A DNA stretch of 64,000 bases from NCBI RefSeq assembly GCF_014842025.1, contig NZ_JACYUY010000011.1, positions 124,001 through 188,000 on the forward strand, in the 5' to 3' direction. This document shows positions 40,573 through 53,574 of this stretch, in pieces. The stretch is from Massilia sp. CFBP 13721. Its GTDB lineage: Bacteria; Pseudomonadota; Gammaproteobacteria; Burkholderiales; Burkholderiaceae_D. The notes under the pieces were generated by a model. It made no database searches and was not told the DNA's origin. It saw nothing but the letters and a program-made list of their open reading frames with translations. The position numbers were made by a program, and so were the translations under genes. Position 1 is the first letter of the stretch, and each line of letters starts with the position of its first letter.

Positions 40573-41931
40573 ATGTCCACTCCCGTCCCCGCCCAGGCCG
40601 CAAGCAAGCGCCAGGCTGCCATTTTGATCGTCGACGATGCCCCTGCCCAGCTCGGGATGATGCGTTCCATGATGCTCCAGCAGGGTTACCAGACCTTCGT
40701 TGCCACCAGCGGCGAACGGGCGCTGACCATCGCCCAGCACGCCCAGCCGGACCTGGTCCTGCTCGACATCGTCCTGCCCGGCATGGACGGCATGGAAGTG
40801 TGCCGGCGCCTGAAGGCGCATCCGGGTACCTGCAACATCCCCGTCATCTTCATGAGCGCGAAGACGGATACCGACGACATCGTGGCCGCCTTCGACATCG
40901 GCGCCTCCGACTACATCGCCAAGCCGCTGCGCCTGGCCGAAGTGTGCGCCCGCGTGCGCGCCCAGCTGCAGTTCCGCCGCACCAGCCTGTCGCAGCAACA
41001 GCAGGCCGAGCGCCTGCGCCTGATCGTCGACAGCATGGACGAGGGCCTGATGGTGATCGAGCCGTCCGGACGCATCCAGTACACCAATCCCGCCTGCGAC
41101 CGCTACCTCGGCTATGCGGCGGGAGAATTGAGCGGCGCCGCGCTCGACGACCTGCTGGCGCCCTCGGTGGCGCAGGAATATCTCGACCTGTTCAGCCAGG
41201 AGATGGCTGAAGGAGCGAACCCGGCCTGCCGCGGCGCCCGCGAAGTGCTGATCCGCCGCCGCGACGGCGTCCTGCGCGCGATGGATTTCACGCTGACGCC
41301 GATGGCGGCCGACCAGCCGCTGTTCGTCGCCCTGCTGCACGACATCACCCACCACAAGCAGTCCGAGAACGCGCTGCAGCGCGCCGCCCTGGCCGACCCG
41401 CTCACCAAAATCGCCAACCGGCGCCACTTCGACGGCTTCATGGACAAGGAATGGCAGCGCGCGGTCCGCTCCGGCGAGCCGCTGTCGCTGATCGTGCTCG
41501 ACGTCGACCACTTCAAGGGCTACAACGACAGCCTCGGCCACGCCGCCGGCGACACCTGCCTGCAGCAGGTGGCGATGGCGCTGCAGTCGCATGCGCTGCG
41601 CGCCACCGACCTGGCCGCGCGTTACGGCGGCGAGGAGTTCGTGCTGCTGTTCGGCGAGACCGGCTTCGAGGCCGCCTGCGCGCTGGCCGAAGCGATCCGC
41701 GCCCACGTCGAGGCCCTCAACATCCCGAACCCGCGCTCGTCGACCTCGCGCTGGGTCACCGCCAGCCTGGGCGTGGCCACGATCGTGCCGACCCAGCTCG
41801 ACGATATCAAGGAATTTTTCGTCTGCGCCGACCGCGCCATGTACGCGGCCAAGGACGCCGGGCGCAACGGCGTGCGCGCGGTGCGGATGGGCGCGACCCT
41901 GGACACGATCGAAGCGGCACTGCAAGCTTGA
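40573..41931 (+). CDS. Response regulator diguanylate cyclase (REC-PAS-GGDEF)
   Basis: 452 residues from ATG 40573; an earlier in-frame ATG at 40531 overlaps a possible -10 (TATGAT 40530-40535). The receiver domain (about 14-130) carries D65 in LLDIVLPGMDG. A PAS domain follows (about 152-270), then a GGDEF domain with ALADPLTKIANRRHFD, LDVDHFKGYND and an intact RYGGEEF. Phosphorylation by an unknown kinase should control c-di-GMP synthesis. No kinase gene is adjacent. Confidence 0.93.
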   Translation: MSTPVPAQAASKRQAAILIVDDAPAQLGMMRSMMLQQGYQTFVATSGERALTIAQHAQPDLVLLDIVLPGMDGMEVCRRLKAHPGTCNIPVIFMSAKTDTDDIVAAFDIGASDYIAKPLRLAEVCARVRAQLQFRRTSLSQQQQAERLRLIVDSMDEGLMVIEPSGRIQYTNPACDRYLGYAAGELSGAALDDLLAPSVAQEYLDLFSQEMAEGANPACRGAREVLIRRRDGVLRAMDFTLTPMAADQPLFVALLHDITHHKQSENALQRAALADPLTKIANRRHFDGFMDKEWQRAVRSGEPLSLIVLDVDHFKGYNDSLGHAAGDTCLQQVAMALQSHALRATDLAARYGGEEFVLLFGETGFEAACALAEAIRAHVEALNIPNPRSSTSRWVTASLGVATIVPTQLDDIKEFFVCADRAMYAAKDAGRNGVRAVRMGATLDTIEAALQA

Positions 41932-41974
41932 AGCCAAGCGTGCCGGCGGCGGCGCGACGCCCAGAGTTATTGGC

Positions 41975-42007
41975 TTGACTTATTTGGTCAATTTATCGGC
42001 TTATAAT
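41975..42007 (+). promoter_or_regulatory. Promoter and possible operator of dapC
   Basis: A perfect TATAAT (42002-42007) lies 30 bases before the dapC start. TTGACT at 41975-41980 is 21 bases upstream, which is long for a -35. TTGAC also forms an inverted repeat with GTCAA (41987-41991, 7-base spacer), so the site may be an operator overlapping the promoter. Confidence 0.5.
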
Positions 42008-42036
42008 GGTCGTTTCGCGTTTCTACCTCGACCGCC

Positions 42037-43248
42037 GTGAATCCCAACCTCGACAAGCTCCACCCCTACCCCTTCGAAAAGTTGCGCGCGCTGTTCGCCG
42101 GCGTGACGCCGAATGCGGATCTCGCGCCGATCAGCCTCGGCATCGGCGAACCGAAGCATCCGACGCCCTCGTTCATCGAAAAGGCCCTGATGCATGCGGT
42201 GGCCGGCCTGTCGAACTATCCGAGCACGGTCGGCGGCGAGCCGCTGCGCGCCGCGATCGCCGGCTGGCTCGAACGCCGCTACGGCCTGCCGCACCTGGAC
42301 CCGGCGACGATGGTCCTGCCGGTCAACGGTTCGCGCGAGGCGCTGTTCGCCATCGCCCATTGCGTCGTCGACGCCAGCCGCCCCGATCCGCTGGTGCTGT
42401 GCCCGAACCCGTTCTACCAGATCTACGAAGGCGCGGCCTACCTGGCCGGCGCCACGCCGTATTTCGTCAACTCGGACCCGGCGCGCAACTTCGCGCCCGA
42501 CTACAGCGCCGTGCCGGACGACGTGTGGGCGCGCGTGCAGCTGCTGTACGTCTGCTCGCCGGGCAACCCGACCGGCGCCGTGCTGACGCTGGAAGACTGG
42601 CGCGAACTATTCGCGCTGGCGGACCGCCACGGCTTCGTGATCGCGGCCGACGAATGCTATTCCGAGATCTATGCCGGCGCGGCGCCGCCGCTGGGGGCGC
42701 TGGAAGCGGCGCACCAGCTCGGCCGGCACAGTTATGCCAACCTGATCGTGTTCTCCAGCCTGTCGAAGCGCTCGAACGTGCCGGGCATGCGCTCGGGCTT
42801 CGTCGCCGGCGACCCGGCCCTGCTCAAGCGCTTCCTGCTGTACCGCACCTACTGCGGCGGCGCCATGTCGCCCGTGGTGCAGGCCGCCTCGATCGCGGCC
42901 TGGAACGACGAAACCCACGTGCAGGACAACCGCACGCTGTACAAGGAAAAGTTCAAGCTCATCACGCCGCTCCTGCGCGAAGTGATGGACGTCGAACTGC
43001 CCGACGCCGGCTTCTACCTGTGGGCCGACGTGCGCAGGACCGGGCTGTCGGATACCGACTTCGCACGCCGGCTGTACGCCGAATATAATGTGACGGTTCT
43101 GCCCGGATCCTACCTCGCGCGCGACGCGCACGGGACCAATCCGGGCCTTGACCGCATCCGCATGGCGCTGGTGGCAGGCGTCGACGAAGGGCTGGAAGCA
43201 GCCAATCGCATCGTCCAGTTCTGCCAATCGCTTCGCAAAGATTCCTGA
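42037..43248 (+). CDS. dapC: Succinyldiaminopimelate transaminase
   Basis: 403-residue PLP aminotransferase that makes N-succinyl-LL-2,6-diaminopimelate in the succinylase route to lysine and cell-wall diaminopimelate. The PLP lysine is in [16 protein letters not shown], with [10 protein letters not shown] and [11 protein letters not shown] as cofactor contacts. The start is GTG 42037 and the Shine-Dalgarno is poor. dapD follows after 16 bases and dapE lies further down the same strand, which supports the assignment. Confidence 0.95.
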   Translation: MNPNLDKLHPYPFEKLRALFAGVTPNADLAPISLGIGEPKHPTPSFIEKALMHAVAGLSNYPSTVGGEPLRAAIAGWLERRYGLPHLDPATMVLPVNGSREALFAIAHCVVDASRPDPLVLCPNPFYQIYEGAAYLAGATPYFVNSDPARNFAPDYSAVPDDVWARVQLLYVCSPGNPTGAVLTLEDWRELFALADRHGFVIAADECYSEIYAGAAPPLGALEAAHQLGRHSYANLIVFSSLSKRSNVPGMRSGFVAGDPALLKRFLLYRTYCGGAMSPVVQAASIAAWNDETHVQDNRTLYKEKFKLITPLLREVMDVELPDAGFYLWADVRRTGLSDTDFARRLYAEYNVTVLPGSYLARDAHGTNPGLDRIRMALVAGVDEGLEAANRIVQFCQSLRKDS

Positions 43249-43264
43249 AACGAGAAACCCAATC

Positions 43265-44089
43265 ATGACCCAACAACTCCAGAACATCATCGACACCGCG
43301 TGGGAACAGCGCGCGGACTTCAGCCCATCGACCGCTCCGGCCGACGTGCGCAACGCCGTGGCCGAAGTGCTGGCCGGCCTCGACGCGGGCACCCTGCGCG
43401 TGGCGCAAAAAGAGGGTTCCGAGTGGATCGTCAACCAGTGGATCAAGAAGGCCGTGCTGCTGTCGTTCCGTCTCGAGAACAACGTCCCGGTCGAAGCCGG
43501 TGGCATGCAGTTCTACGATAAAGTGCCGACGAAGTTCGCCGACTACACCGCCGACGATTTCGCCAAAGGCGGTTTCCGCGTGGTGCCGCCGGCAGTCGCC
43601 CGCCGCGGCTCCTTCATCGGCAAGAACGTGGTCCTGATGCCGTCCTACGTCAACATCGGCGCCTACGTCGATGAAGGCACCATGGTCGACACCTGGGCCA
43701 CCGTCGGCTCCTGCGCCCAGATCGGCAAGAACGTCCACCTGTCGGGCGGCGTCGGCATCGGCGGTGTGTTAGAGCCGATGCAGGCCAATCCAACCATCAT
43801 CGAAGACAACTGCTTCATCGGCGCCCGTTCGGAAATCGTCGAAGGCGTCATCGTCGAAGAAAACTCGGTGATCTCGATGGGCGTCTACATCGGCCAGTCG
43901 ACCAAGATCTACAACCGCGAAACGGGCGAAGTGACCTACGGCCGCATCCCGTCGGGTTCGGTGGTGGTGTCGGGTTCGCTGCCCTCAAGCGATGGCAAGT
44001 ACAGCCTGTATTGCGCCGTGATCGTCAAGCGCGTCGATGCGCAGACACGTTCGAAGACGGGCATCAACGAGCTGCTGCGCGGGGTTTAA
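43265..44089 (+). CDS. dapD: 2,3,4,5-tetrahydropyridine-2,6-dicarboxylate N-succinyltransferase
   Basis: 274 residues. The left-handed beta-helix hexapeptide repeats (about 100-220; [30 protein letters not shown]) are typical of this trimeric enzyme. It succinylates tetrahydrodipicolinate with succinyl-CoA, giving the substrate chain used by DapC and DapE. It is cotranscribed with dapC. A REP-like element follows. Confidence 0.97.
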   Translation: MTQQLQNIIDTAWEQRADFSPSTAPADVRNAVAEVLAGLDAGTLRVAQKEGSEWIVNQWIKKAVLLSFRLENNVPVEAGGMQFYDKVPTKFADYTADDFAKGGFRVVPPAVARRGSFIGKNVVLMPSYVNIGAYVDEGTMVDTWATVGSCAQIGKNVHLSGGVGIGGVLEPMQANPTIIEDNCFIGARSEIVEGVIVEENSVISMGVYIGQSTKIYNRETGEVTYGRIPSGSVVVSGSLPSSDGKYSLYCAVIVKRVDAQTRSKTGINELLRGV

Positions 44090-44118
44090 GCTTCGCGGCT
44101 GCTCGTGAGCCGGTTGAA

Positions 44119-44214
44119 CGCGTGGGCTCAAGAGCCCACCCTACGGTGCACCACCGCCGTTGGCAAGCTCCACGGCCGCCGCGTAACGTAGGGTGGGCTC
44201 CCCGAGCCCACGCG
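44119..44214. repeat. REP/BIME-like element, copy 4
   Basis: Inverted units CGCGTGGGC..GCCCACCCTACG (44119-44145) and CGTAGGGTGGGC..GCCCACGCG (44187-44214). The spacer begins GTGCACC and ends GCGTAA, like copies 1 and 2. It lies between dapD and pilU. Confidence 0.88.
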
Positions 44215-44268
44215 TTCACCGCCTCATGAACCCGCACCATCAAAAGCATCACCCGGGAGACATACCAC

Positions 44269-45405
44269 ATGCCCATGGACCGCCTGTTCCAGCTCATGAA
44301 AGAAAAAAACGCGTCGGACATGTTCTTCGCGGTCAATTCTCCCGTCCACATCAAGATCAACGGGAACCTCATCCCGATCAACCAGCACAAGCTCGACCCC
44401 GACAACATCGACTCGCTGCTGTCTGAAATCGCCACGCCCGCCCAGCTGGAAGAACTGCAGCGCACCAACGAACTGAACATGGGCATCTCGGTTCCCAACC
44501 TGGGCCGGTTCCGCCTCTCGGCCTTCCGCCAGCGCGGCAGCATCTCGGCCGTGTTCCGCTTCGTGCCGGCCACGATCCCGCCGCTGGGCGAACTCGGCCT
44601 GCCGCCGGTATTGGCCGAACTGATCATGGAAAAGCGCGGCCTGCTGCTGGTCGTCGGCGCCACCGGCTCCGGCAAGTCGACCACGATCGCGTCGATGCTC
44701 GACTACCGCAACGAAGGGCGCAGCGGCCACATCCTGACGCTGGAAGACCCGATCGAATACCTGTTCAAGAACAAGAAATCGATCGTCAACCAGCGCGAAA
44801 TCGGCAGCGACGCGCTCGACTTCGACCAGGCCCTGCGCAACAGCCTGCGCCAGGCGCCCGACGTGATCCTGATCGGCGAAATCCGCGACCAGGCCACCAT
44901 GGGCGCGGCCCTGGCCTACGCCCAGTCCGGCCACCTGGTGGTGGCGACCCTGCACGCCAACAACAGCTATAACGCCCTGAACCGCATCATCGGCTTCTAC
45001 CCGGTCGAGAACCGCCCCGCCCTGCTGCAAGACCTGGCCTCGGCCACGCGCGCCATCGTCTCGCAGCGCCTGGTGCGCGCAGCGGCCGGCGGGACGCGCC
45101 AGCCGGCGGTCGAAGTCATGCTGAACACGCGCTACATCGCCGACCTGATCGAAAAGGGTGAACTCAGCGCGATCAAGGACGCGATGGACAAGAGCCTCTC
45201 GCCCGGTTCGCAATCCTTCGAATATGCGCTGCTGGCGCTGGTACAGGCCGGCCTGGTGACCCAGGAAGAAGCACTGGCGAATGCGGACTCGGCGACCAAT
45301 CTGCTCTGGCTGCTCAACAATGGGCCGGCGCAGGGAGCCAACGAGACGGCCAGCAAAGATGAGCCACCGGAAGCTTCATTTACCGAGTTCACCCTGAACA
45401 CCTGA
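44269..45405 (+). CDS. pilU: Type IV pilus retraction ATPase PilU
   Basis: 378-residue PilT/PilU ATPase. It has Walker A GATGSGKST at 130-138, Walker B-type DVILIGEIRD, and the His box GHLVVATLHANN. The residues RQAPDVI and the extended C-terminus fit PilU better than PilT. It drives pilus retraction (twitching) together with PilT, which is not in the window. Its place between dapD and dapE is common in Oxalobacteraceae-type genomes and need not mean a shared function. Confidence 0.9.
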   Translation: MPMDRLFQLMKEKNASDMFFAVNSPVHIKINGNLIPINQHKLDPDNIDSLLSEIATPAQLEELQRTNELNMGISVPNLGRFRLSAFRQRGSISAVFRFVPATIPPLGELGLPPVLAELIMEKRGLLLVVGATGSGKSTTIASMLDYRNEGRSGHILTLEDPIEYLFKNKKSIVNQREIGSDALDFDQALRNSLRQAPDVILIGEIRDQATMGAALAYAQSGHLVVATLHANNSYNALNRIIGFYPVENRPALLQDLASATRAIVSQRLVRAAAGGTRQPAVEVMLNTRYIADLIEKGELSAIKDAMDKSLSPGSQSFEYALLALVQAGLVTQEEALANADSATNLLWLLNNGPAQGANETASKDEPPEASFTEFTLNT

Positions 45406-45556
45406 GACAGGCTAGCAGGGTACCGGCTCCTGCAGCATACAGAACCAGAACGGCCCTGTGCGACATCTCCGGCCGGGATGCGCATATGCTATCCTCTCGC
45501 CCTTCCCGCACCACCGCGCTTCCGGCAACGCTCGTTGTCCCTGACTATCTACACCC

Positions 45557-47049
<1,493 letters not shown>

Positions 47050-47077
47050 CCAGAAACCCAGAACGCGAGGACACGCC

Positions 47078-47968
47078 ATGACCACCACCCATTTCAGCAC
47101 CCCGCGCGATTTGCTGCGCTACGCCGTCACCCGCTTCAACGCCGCCAGGCTGTTCTTCGGCCACGGCAGCGCCGAAGCCTTCGACGAAGCGGCCTACCTG
47201 GTCCTGCATACCCTGAAACTGCCGCTCGACCGGCTCGACCCCTTCCTCGACGCCAAGCTGCTGCCGGAAGAAGTGCTGCAGGTGCTGTCCGTGATCGAGC
47301 GCCGTACCGTCGAGCGCGTCCCGGCCGCCTACATCACCAACGAAGCCTGGCTCGGCACCTATGCCTTCTACGTCGACGAGCGCGTGCTGGTGCCGCGTTC
47401 CTTCATCGCCGAGCTGATCCCGAACTTCTTCAGCCCGTGGGTGACGAACCCGTACGAGGTCGAGAACGTGCTCGAACTGTGCACCGGGTCCGGCTGCCTG
47501 GCGATCATGATGGCCGACGTCTACCAGAACGCCGTGGTCGATGCGGTCGACATCTCGAAGGATGCCCTCGCTGTCGCCGAACGCAATATCCGCGACTACA
47601 AGCTGGAAGGCCGCGTCAATCCGATCGAGTCGGACCTGTACGAGAACGTCCCGTTTAAAAAGTACGACCTGATCGTCACCAATCCGCCCTACGTGAATGC
47701 CGATTCGATGGCCAAGCTGCCGCCGGAATACCTGCGCGAGCCGCAGATCGCCCTGCATGGCGGGACCGATGGCATGGACCTGGTGCGCAAGATCGTCGCC
47801 GGCGCCGCCGAACGCCTGACGCCGGAAGGCATCCTGGTCGTCGAGATCGGCAACGAAGCCGAGTACGCCGAAGCCGCATTCGGCCACCTGGGCCTGACCT
47901 GGCTGACCACGAGCGCCGGCGACGAGGCGGTGTTCCTGCTCACCGCCGAGCAGCTGCAGAACGCTTGA
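47078..47968 (+). CDS. prmB: Ribosomal protein L3 N5-glutamine methyltransferase
   Basis: 296 residues. It has SAM motif LELCTGSGCLAI (133-144) and the glutamine-recognising NPPY at 202-205. The N-terminal helical domain distinguishes it from PrmC. PrmB methylates a glutamine of ribosomal protein uL3 and assists 50S assembly. It follows dapE by 28 bases. A perfect 19-base-pair REP hairpin lies directly after its stop. Confidence 0.94.
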   Translation: MTTTHFSTPRDLLRYAVTRFNAARLFFGHGSAEAFDEAAYLVLHTLKLPLDRLDPFLDAKLLPEEVLQVLSVIERRTVERVPAAYITNEAWLGTYAFYVDERVLVPRSFIAELIPNFFSPWVTNPYEVENVLELCTGSGCLAIMMADVYQNAVVDAVDISKDALAVAERNIRDYKLEGRVNPIESDLYENVPFKKYDLIVTNPPYVNADSMAKLPPEYLREPQIALHGGTDGMDLVRKIVAGAAERLTPEGILVVEIGNEAEYAEAAFGHLGLTWLTTSAGDEAVFLLTAEQLQNA

Positions 47969-47976
47969 TCACCACG

Positions 47977-48026
47977 CGGGCATGCCCGCCCTACGCGCAC
48001 CGACCATCGTAGGGCGGGCATGCCCG
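47977..48026. repeat. REP-like element, copy 5, forming a 19-base-pair perfect hairpin
   Basis: Arms 47977-47995 and 48008-48026 are exact inverted copies (CGGGCATGCCCGCCCTACG) around a 12-base spacer. It is a variant with GGGCGGGC in place of GGGTGGGC. Placed nine bases after prmB, it could also stop transcription or protect the mRNA 3' end. Confidence 0.85.
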
Positions 48027-48112
48027 CCGGTTACCGCTGCGGACCACGCATGCCAACACAACGCCGACGGCCGCCGTACACTATCACAGCACCAACCAAG
48101 TAAAGAACCCGC

Positions 48113-50107
<1,995 letters not shown>

Positions 50108-50128
50108 CACACGGCGGATGCAGCAGGA

Positions 50129-50265
50129 CGTAGGGTGGGCGGCTCTGCCGCCCACGCGTTCAACCGGCTCCAGAAACCTCGCGTCGATTCGAGCGTGCGT
50201 TGAACGCGTGGGCGGCACAAGAGCCGCGTTTATTCACATCGCCGGATGGAGCCGCCCACCCTACG
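50129..50265. repeat. REP/BIME-like element, copy 6
   Basis: Inverted units CGTAGGGTGGGC..GCCCACGCG (50129-50158) and CGCGTGGGC..GCCCACCCTACG (50205-50265). The second unit is stretched by about 30 extra bases in its loop. It fills the gap between the convergent ABC-F and CheW genes. Confidence 0.82.
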
Positions 50266-50290
50266 TCCCTCCGGCATCAGTATCGACCGA

Positions 50291-50767
50291 TCACGCCACC
50301 TGGCGCGCACTCGTCTTCTTATCGATCGACATCAGCCGATCGATATCCACCAGGATCAGCCGCCGCCCTTCCGTGACCCCGAGTCCGATCAGGTAATCGA
50401 TCGCCCCGCCGTCGGCGCCGGGAATCGGCGAAATCTGCTCGGGCGCCAGGCTGACGACGTCGGTGACGCCGTCGACCACCATCCCCATCACGCAGGTCGA
50501 CAACTTGAGGATGATGACGTCGGTGGTCGGCGTGGTGGCCACCGGGTGGCCGCAAAAGGCGGCGCGCATGTCGACGATCGGCATGATCACGCCGCGCGAC
50601 ACGGCCACGCCTTCGACAATGGCGCCGTCGGCGGCGAAGCGCTCGAGGGATTTCAGGATGCGCAGCTCCTGCACCTTGCTGAAGTCGAGTCCGTATTCGA
50701 GGCCGCCGAGCTTGAAGCTCAGGAATTGAATGCTCGCCGGGCGGAAAGCGGTAATGTCCTTGTGCAT
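50291..50767 (-). CDS. CheW-domain coupling protein (second copy)
   Basis: 158 residues with a single CheW fold (IQFLSFKLGGLEYGLDFSKVQE near 13-34; VSRGVIMPIVDMR near 57-69). It is clearly divergent from the cheW at 24263-24751 and carries no kinase beside it. It could serve another receptor array or CheV-like coupling. The FapA/DUF342 gene lies 93 bases upstream on the same strand. Confidence 0.93.
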   Translation of the reverse strand: MHKDITAFRPASIQFLSFKLGGLEYGLDFSKVQELRILKSLERFAADGAIVEGVAVSRGVIMPIVDMRAAFCGHPVATTPTTDVIILKLSTCVMGMVVDGVTDVVSLAPEQISPIPGADGGAIDYLIGLGVTEGRRLILVDIDRLMSIDKKTSARQVA

Positions 50768-50860
50768 GATGGGTCCTCTCGGTAACAGCCCCCATCGTAG
50801 AACTTGCCGCGCTTACCCTTGTTGAGTGCAGTCAACATTTCCCAAAGACATCATCTGAAG

Positions 50861-52732
50861 TCAAATTGGTATTGTCGACCTGTCGCCCGGCCAGGCGAAG
50901 CCACCCGCCACCGCCGCGTACAGCCGCGTGCCGCCGTTGCCGCGCAGTTTCGCCTTGATCTCGCGCGGGGCGAGGTCATGGAAGGGCGCGCCGTCCGGAT
51001 CGAAGGCAAGTGTGCGCACCTGCGTGTCGCCCCTGATCTCGCCCAGCAGCACGTCGCTGCCGGCCGCGCGCTCGTCGCGCTGGGCGGTGAAGCGTGCCAG
51101 CAGCGCCTGCCCCTCGCGTTTTTCCAGCTCGGCCGCCTTGCGCGCCGCCGAGACCTCGCCGATGCGCGTGAGGTCCGCCGCCACCGCCTGCCCCATCAGC
51201 TTGAACTGCCCGGACTGGGCTGGGTTCAGCAGCGTTTCGCCGCTGCGCACGCGCCCGGCGATCTCGAGATACTTGCGCACCGCGGGTTTGGCGCACAGGT
51301 GGGCCAGTTCCAGCTTGTGGGCGTCGATGGCGGCATCGAACTGCGCCAGGCGCGCGCCGACCTGTTCCAGCACTTTGTCGATGGGACCGCAGTCGGCCGC
51401 GAGCACATACACCAGCATCTCGCTGCCGCGCCAGGGCGCGCTGGTATCGATGGTGACGCGGCGCGCGGCCACGGCGCAGCCTTCGGCGCTGCCGATCGAG
51501 ACTTCGTCGGCGATGATCTCGCAGTTGACCGCCTGTTCGATGCGCACGCGCGTGCCGGAGACGACGCAGTTCTCGGCGCGCGCCAGCGTCACCGTGCCGG
51601 CGCTCGCCTGCACGACCGCGTTTGCGCTGACGCCGTCGACCCCGATAGCGCCGCGCTTGTTGTGGACGCTGCCGCCGACCAGGGTCGCGCGCAGGCGCAC
51701 CATGCCGCCGCGCGAAACGATCGCGCCATACACGCTGCCATGCACGGTGATGCCGTTGCCCTCGATGACGCGCTTTTCCTGCACGTCGCCGAATTCCTCG
51801 TAGTCGCCGGTGAGTTGCAGGTTGCCGGTGGTTCGCGCGCTGACGCCGTCGCGGCTGACGATCTTGTCGCCGACGGCGATCCGGCGCGTCTTTGCGTCGA
51901 CGTTCAGGAAGCCGGTGCGCGCCGCCACCAAGTACTCGCCGGCGGCGCTTTTTTCGACGATGGTGCCCTCCCCCACATATGCCCCCAGGTCGAGGTCGGC
52001 CGGCGGCGCCGGTTCGATGCGCATGCCCGACAGTTCGAAGCCGGGTTGCCCGACCCGGCCGGGCAGCTTTTGCAGCAGTTTCGTTTCGCCCCGCACCTGC
52101 GGGAAGCGGTTCTGGAAGCACATCAGGTCGAGCTTGCCGTTCGAGAGCTGGCGCGGCGCATCGCTGCGGTGGATGTCGTCGGACACCTCGACCACGGTGG
52201 CATCGATGCCGGCCACGGGATCGAGCCGGCGCGCCACCACGCTGCTTCCCAGTAAGGGATTGGCGATCCCGGCGCGCACGCTGGCCGGGTCGATGCCGAA
52301 GCGGATACCCTTGATCCACATGTCGGCCACGAACTCGTCGAAGTCGAGGCGGGTCGCGATTTCTTCGCCGCCCGGCCCTGCCAGGTAGACCGGCTCGAAA
52401 CAATACTCGGCCTCGCCGTCGTCGATGCGCACCGAGCGGTACAGGCCGCGGCGCTGGGCGTTGAAGGGAACGATGTCCCGGGCCAGGCGCACTTGCGGGC
52501 GGCCATCGGCGCCCGTCGGCAGGGCCGCAGCGCCGCCGTAGATCGCCTTCATCAACACCGGATAATCGATACCGGCGAGGACGCTGCCGGAGCGGAAAAT
52601 GCCGTCGATCGCGGCCAGCACGGTGGTGCCCAGCACGGCCGGGTCGGCATAGACGCCGTCGGGCCGCTGCTGTATGCAATGCGCGGGGCCGGTGGCATCG
52701 AAACGGGCGGCGGCAACAGCAGGATCGGACAC
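50861..52732 (-). CDS. FapA family protein (DUF342)
   Basis: 623 residues from GTG 52732, chosen because GGAGG lies six bases upstream. The middle (about 220-460) is a repetitive, Gly/Val-rich beta-helix of the DUF342 type (GNGITVHGSVYGAIVSRGG, VGGSVHNKRGAIGVDG). The rest of the C-terminus is helical. FapA in Vibrio vulnificus is linked to flagellar assembly and its control by the sugar PTS. Here it neighbours a CheW, which fits a motility role, but the function is not established. Confidence 0.85.
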   Translation of the reverse strand: MSDPAVAAARFDATGPAHCIQQRPDGVYADPAVLGTTVLAAIDGIFRSGSVLAGIDYPVLMKAIYGGAAALPTGADGRPQVRLARDIVPFNAQRRGLYRSVRIDDGEAEYCFEPVYLAGPGGEEIATRLDFDEFVADMWIKGIRFGIDPASVRAGIANPLLGSSVVARRLDPVAGIDATVVEVSDDIHRSDAPRQLSNGKLDLMCFQNRFPQVRGETKLLQKLPGRVGQPGFELSGMRIEPAPPADLDLGAYVGEGTIVEKSAAGEYLVAARTGFLNVDAKTRRIAVGDKIVSRDGVSARTTGNLQLTGDYEEFGDVQEKRVIEGNGITVHGSVYGAIVSRGGMVRLRATLVGGSVHNKRGAIGVDGVSANAVVQASAGTVTLARAENCVVSGTRVRIEQAVNCEIIADEVSIGSAEGCAVAARRVTIDTSAPWRGSEMLVYVLAADCGPIDKVLEQVGARLAQFDAAIDAHKLELAHLCAKPAVRKYLEIAGRVRSGETLLNPAQSGQFKLMGQAVAADLTRIGEVSAARKAAELEKREGQALLARFTAQRDERAAGSDVLLGEIRGDTQVRTLAFDPDGAPFHDLAPREIKAKLRGNGGTRLYAAVAGGFAWPGDRSTIPI

Positions 52733-52886
52733 GTTCGCCTCCAGGGTGGACCCGGTCCCGGCAAGACGCCGCGACCGCAACGCATCAGCCTACCATGTTG
52801 TTAGACGTAAATAAATAAAGACTGGCAACAACTGAGGTGCTTCGGCGTGGGAAATGACGAGCGTCAATACAAAACCGGCCGGCCAT

Positions 52887-52912
52887 AAAAAAAGCCGGGA
52901 CATTGTCCCGGC
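52887..52912 (-). terminator. Rho-independent terminator of the Q/R-rich protein gene
   Basis: Stem GCCGGGAC (52894-52901) pairs with GTCCCGGC (52905-52912) around a 3-base loop. On the minus strand seven T follow. It lies 24 bases past the stop of the gene at 52937-53380. Confidence 0.85.
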
Positions 52913-52936
52913 GCCGTTCCCTGCAACGCAGGCGGC

Positions 52937-53380
52937 TTACCTGCGCTGCGCATTCGGATAGATATCCATCCCCGCTTCGTTGATCTGGCGGCGCAGGTCA
53001 CGCCGTTCGTCCGGCGTCAGGCGCCCGCCGCGGCGGCCGCCGTCGCGGTTGCCCTCGGACTGCTGCAGCTGCTGCGCCTGCTGCGCCTGGCGCCGCTGTT
53101 CCTCGTAAGCGCGCTGCTGTTGTTCGCGCTGCTGGTCACGCATCTGATCATATCCACGCGGGTCGCGCGGCTGTTCGATCTGCGGCGCCGGCAGGCGTTC
53201 GCCACGGGCCGAGGGCGGCTGCTGCATCTGGGCGTCGTCGCGGCGGCCATGGTATTGTGCCTGGGCGGCGCCGATGCCGGCACAGGCGAGCAGGCACACG
53301 GCCACACCACGGCGCGCCAGGCGGGCGAGCCGGCCCTGGGCCCGGGCTGCTGCATTGGTTTTGTCGAGCGCGTTTGTCAT
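52937..53380 (-). CDS. Hypothetical secreted Q/R-rich protein
   Basis: 147 residues from ATG 53380, which has GAGGAAC upstream. Residues about 18-45 form a signal peptide (RRGVAVCLLACAGIGAAQA) with likely cleavage after AQA. The mature part is rich in Gln and Arg and probably coiled coil (about 80-115). It ends in LTPDERRDLRRQINEAGMDIYP, which looks like a conserved motif. I do not recognise a family. It has a good terminator and is divergent from ompR. Confidence 0.75.
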   Translation of the reverse strand: MTNALDKTNAAARAQGRLARLARRGVAVCLLACAGIGAAQAQYHGRRDDAQMQQPPSARGERLPAPQIEQPRDPRGYDQMRDQQREQQQRAYEEQRRQAQQAQQLQQSEGNRDGGRRGGRLTPDERRDLRRQINEAGMDIYPNAQRR

Positions 53381-53574
53381 GGTGTTCCTCTTCCGTGGTG
53401 CTGGATAAACGGATAAGCTGTGTTTCATTGGTTCCCAGTGTATGTGGAACTCTCTCCGGGTATAAGCCGGATTGGGTAAAGTTTGTAACACAATGTAATG
53501 ACCTGTCTGTAAATCCTAAACGCGCGGCGAAGAGAAGTTACCATAGCGATATGAATCTGACAAATTGACAGCAT

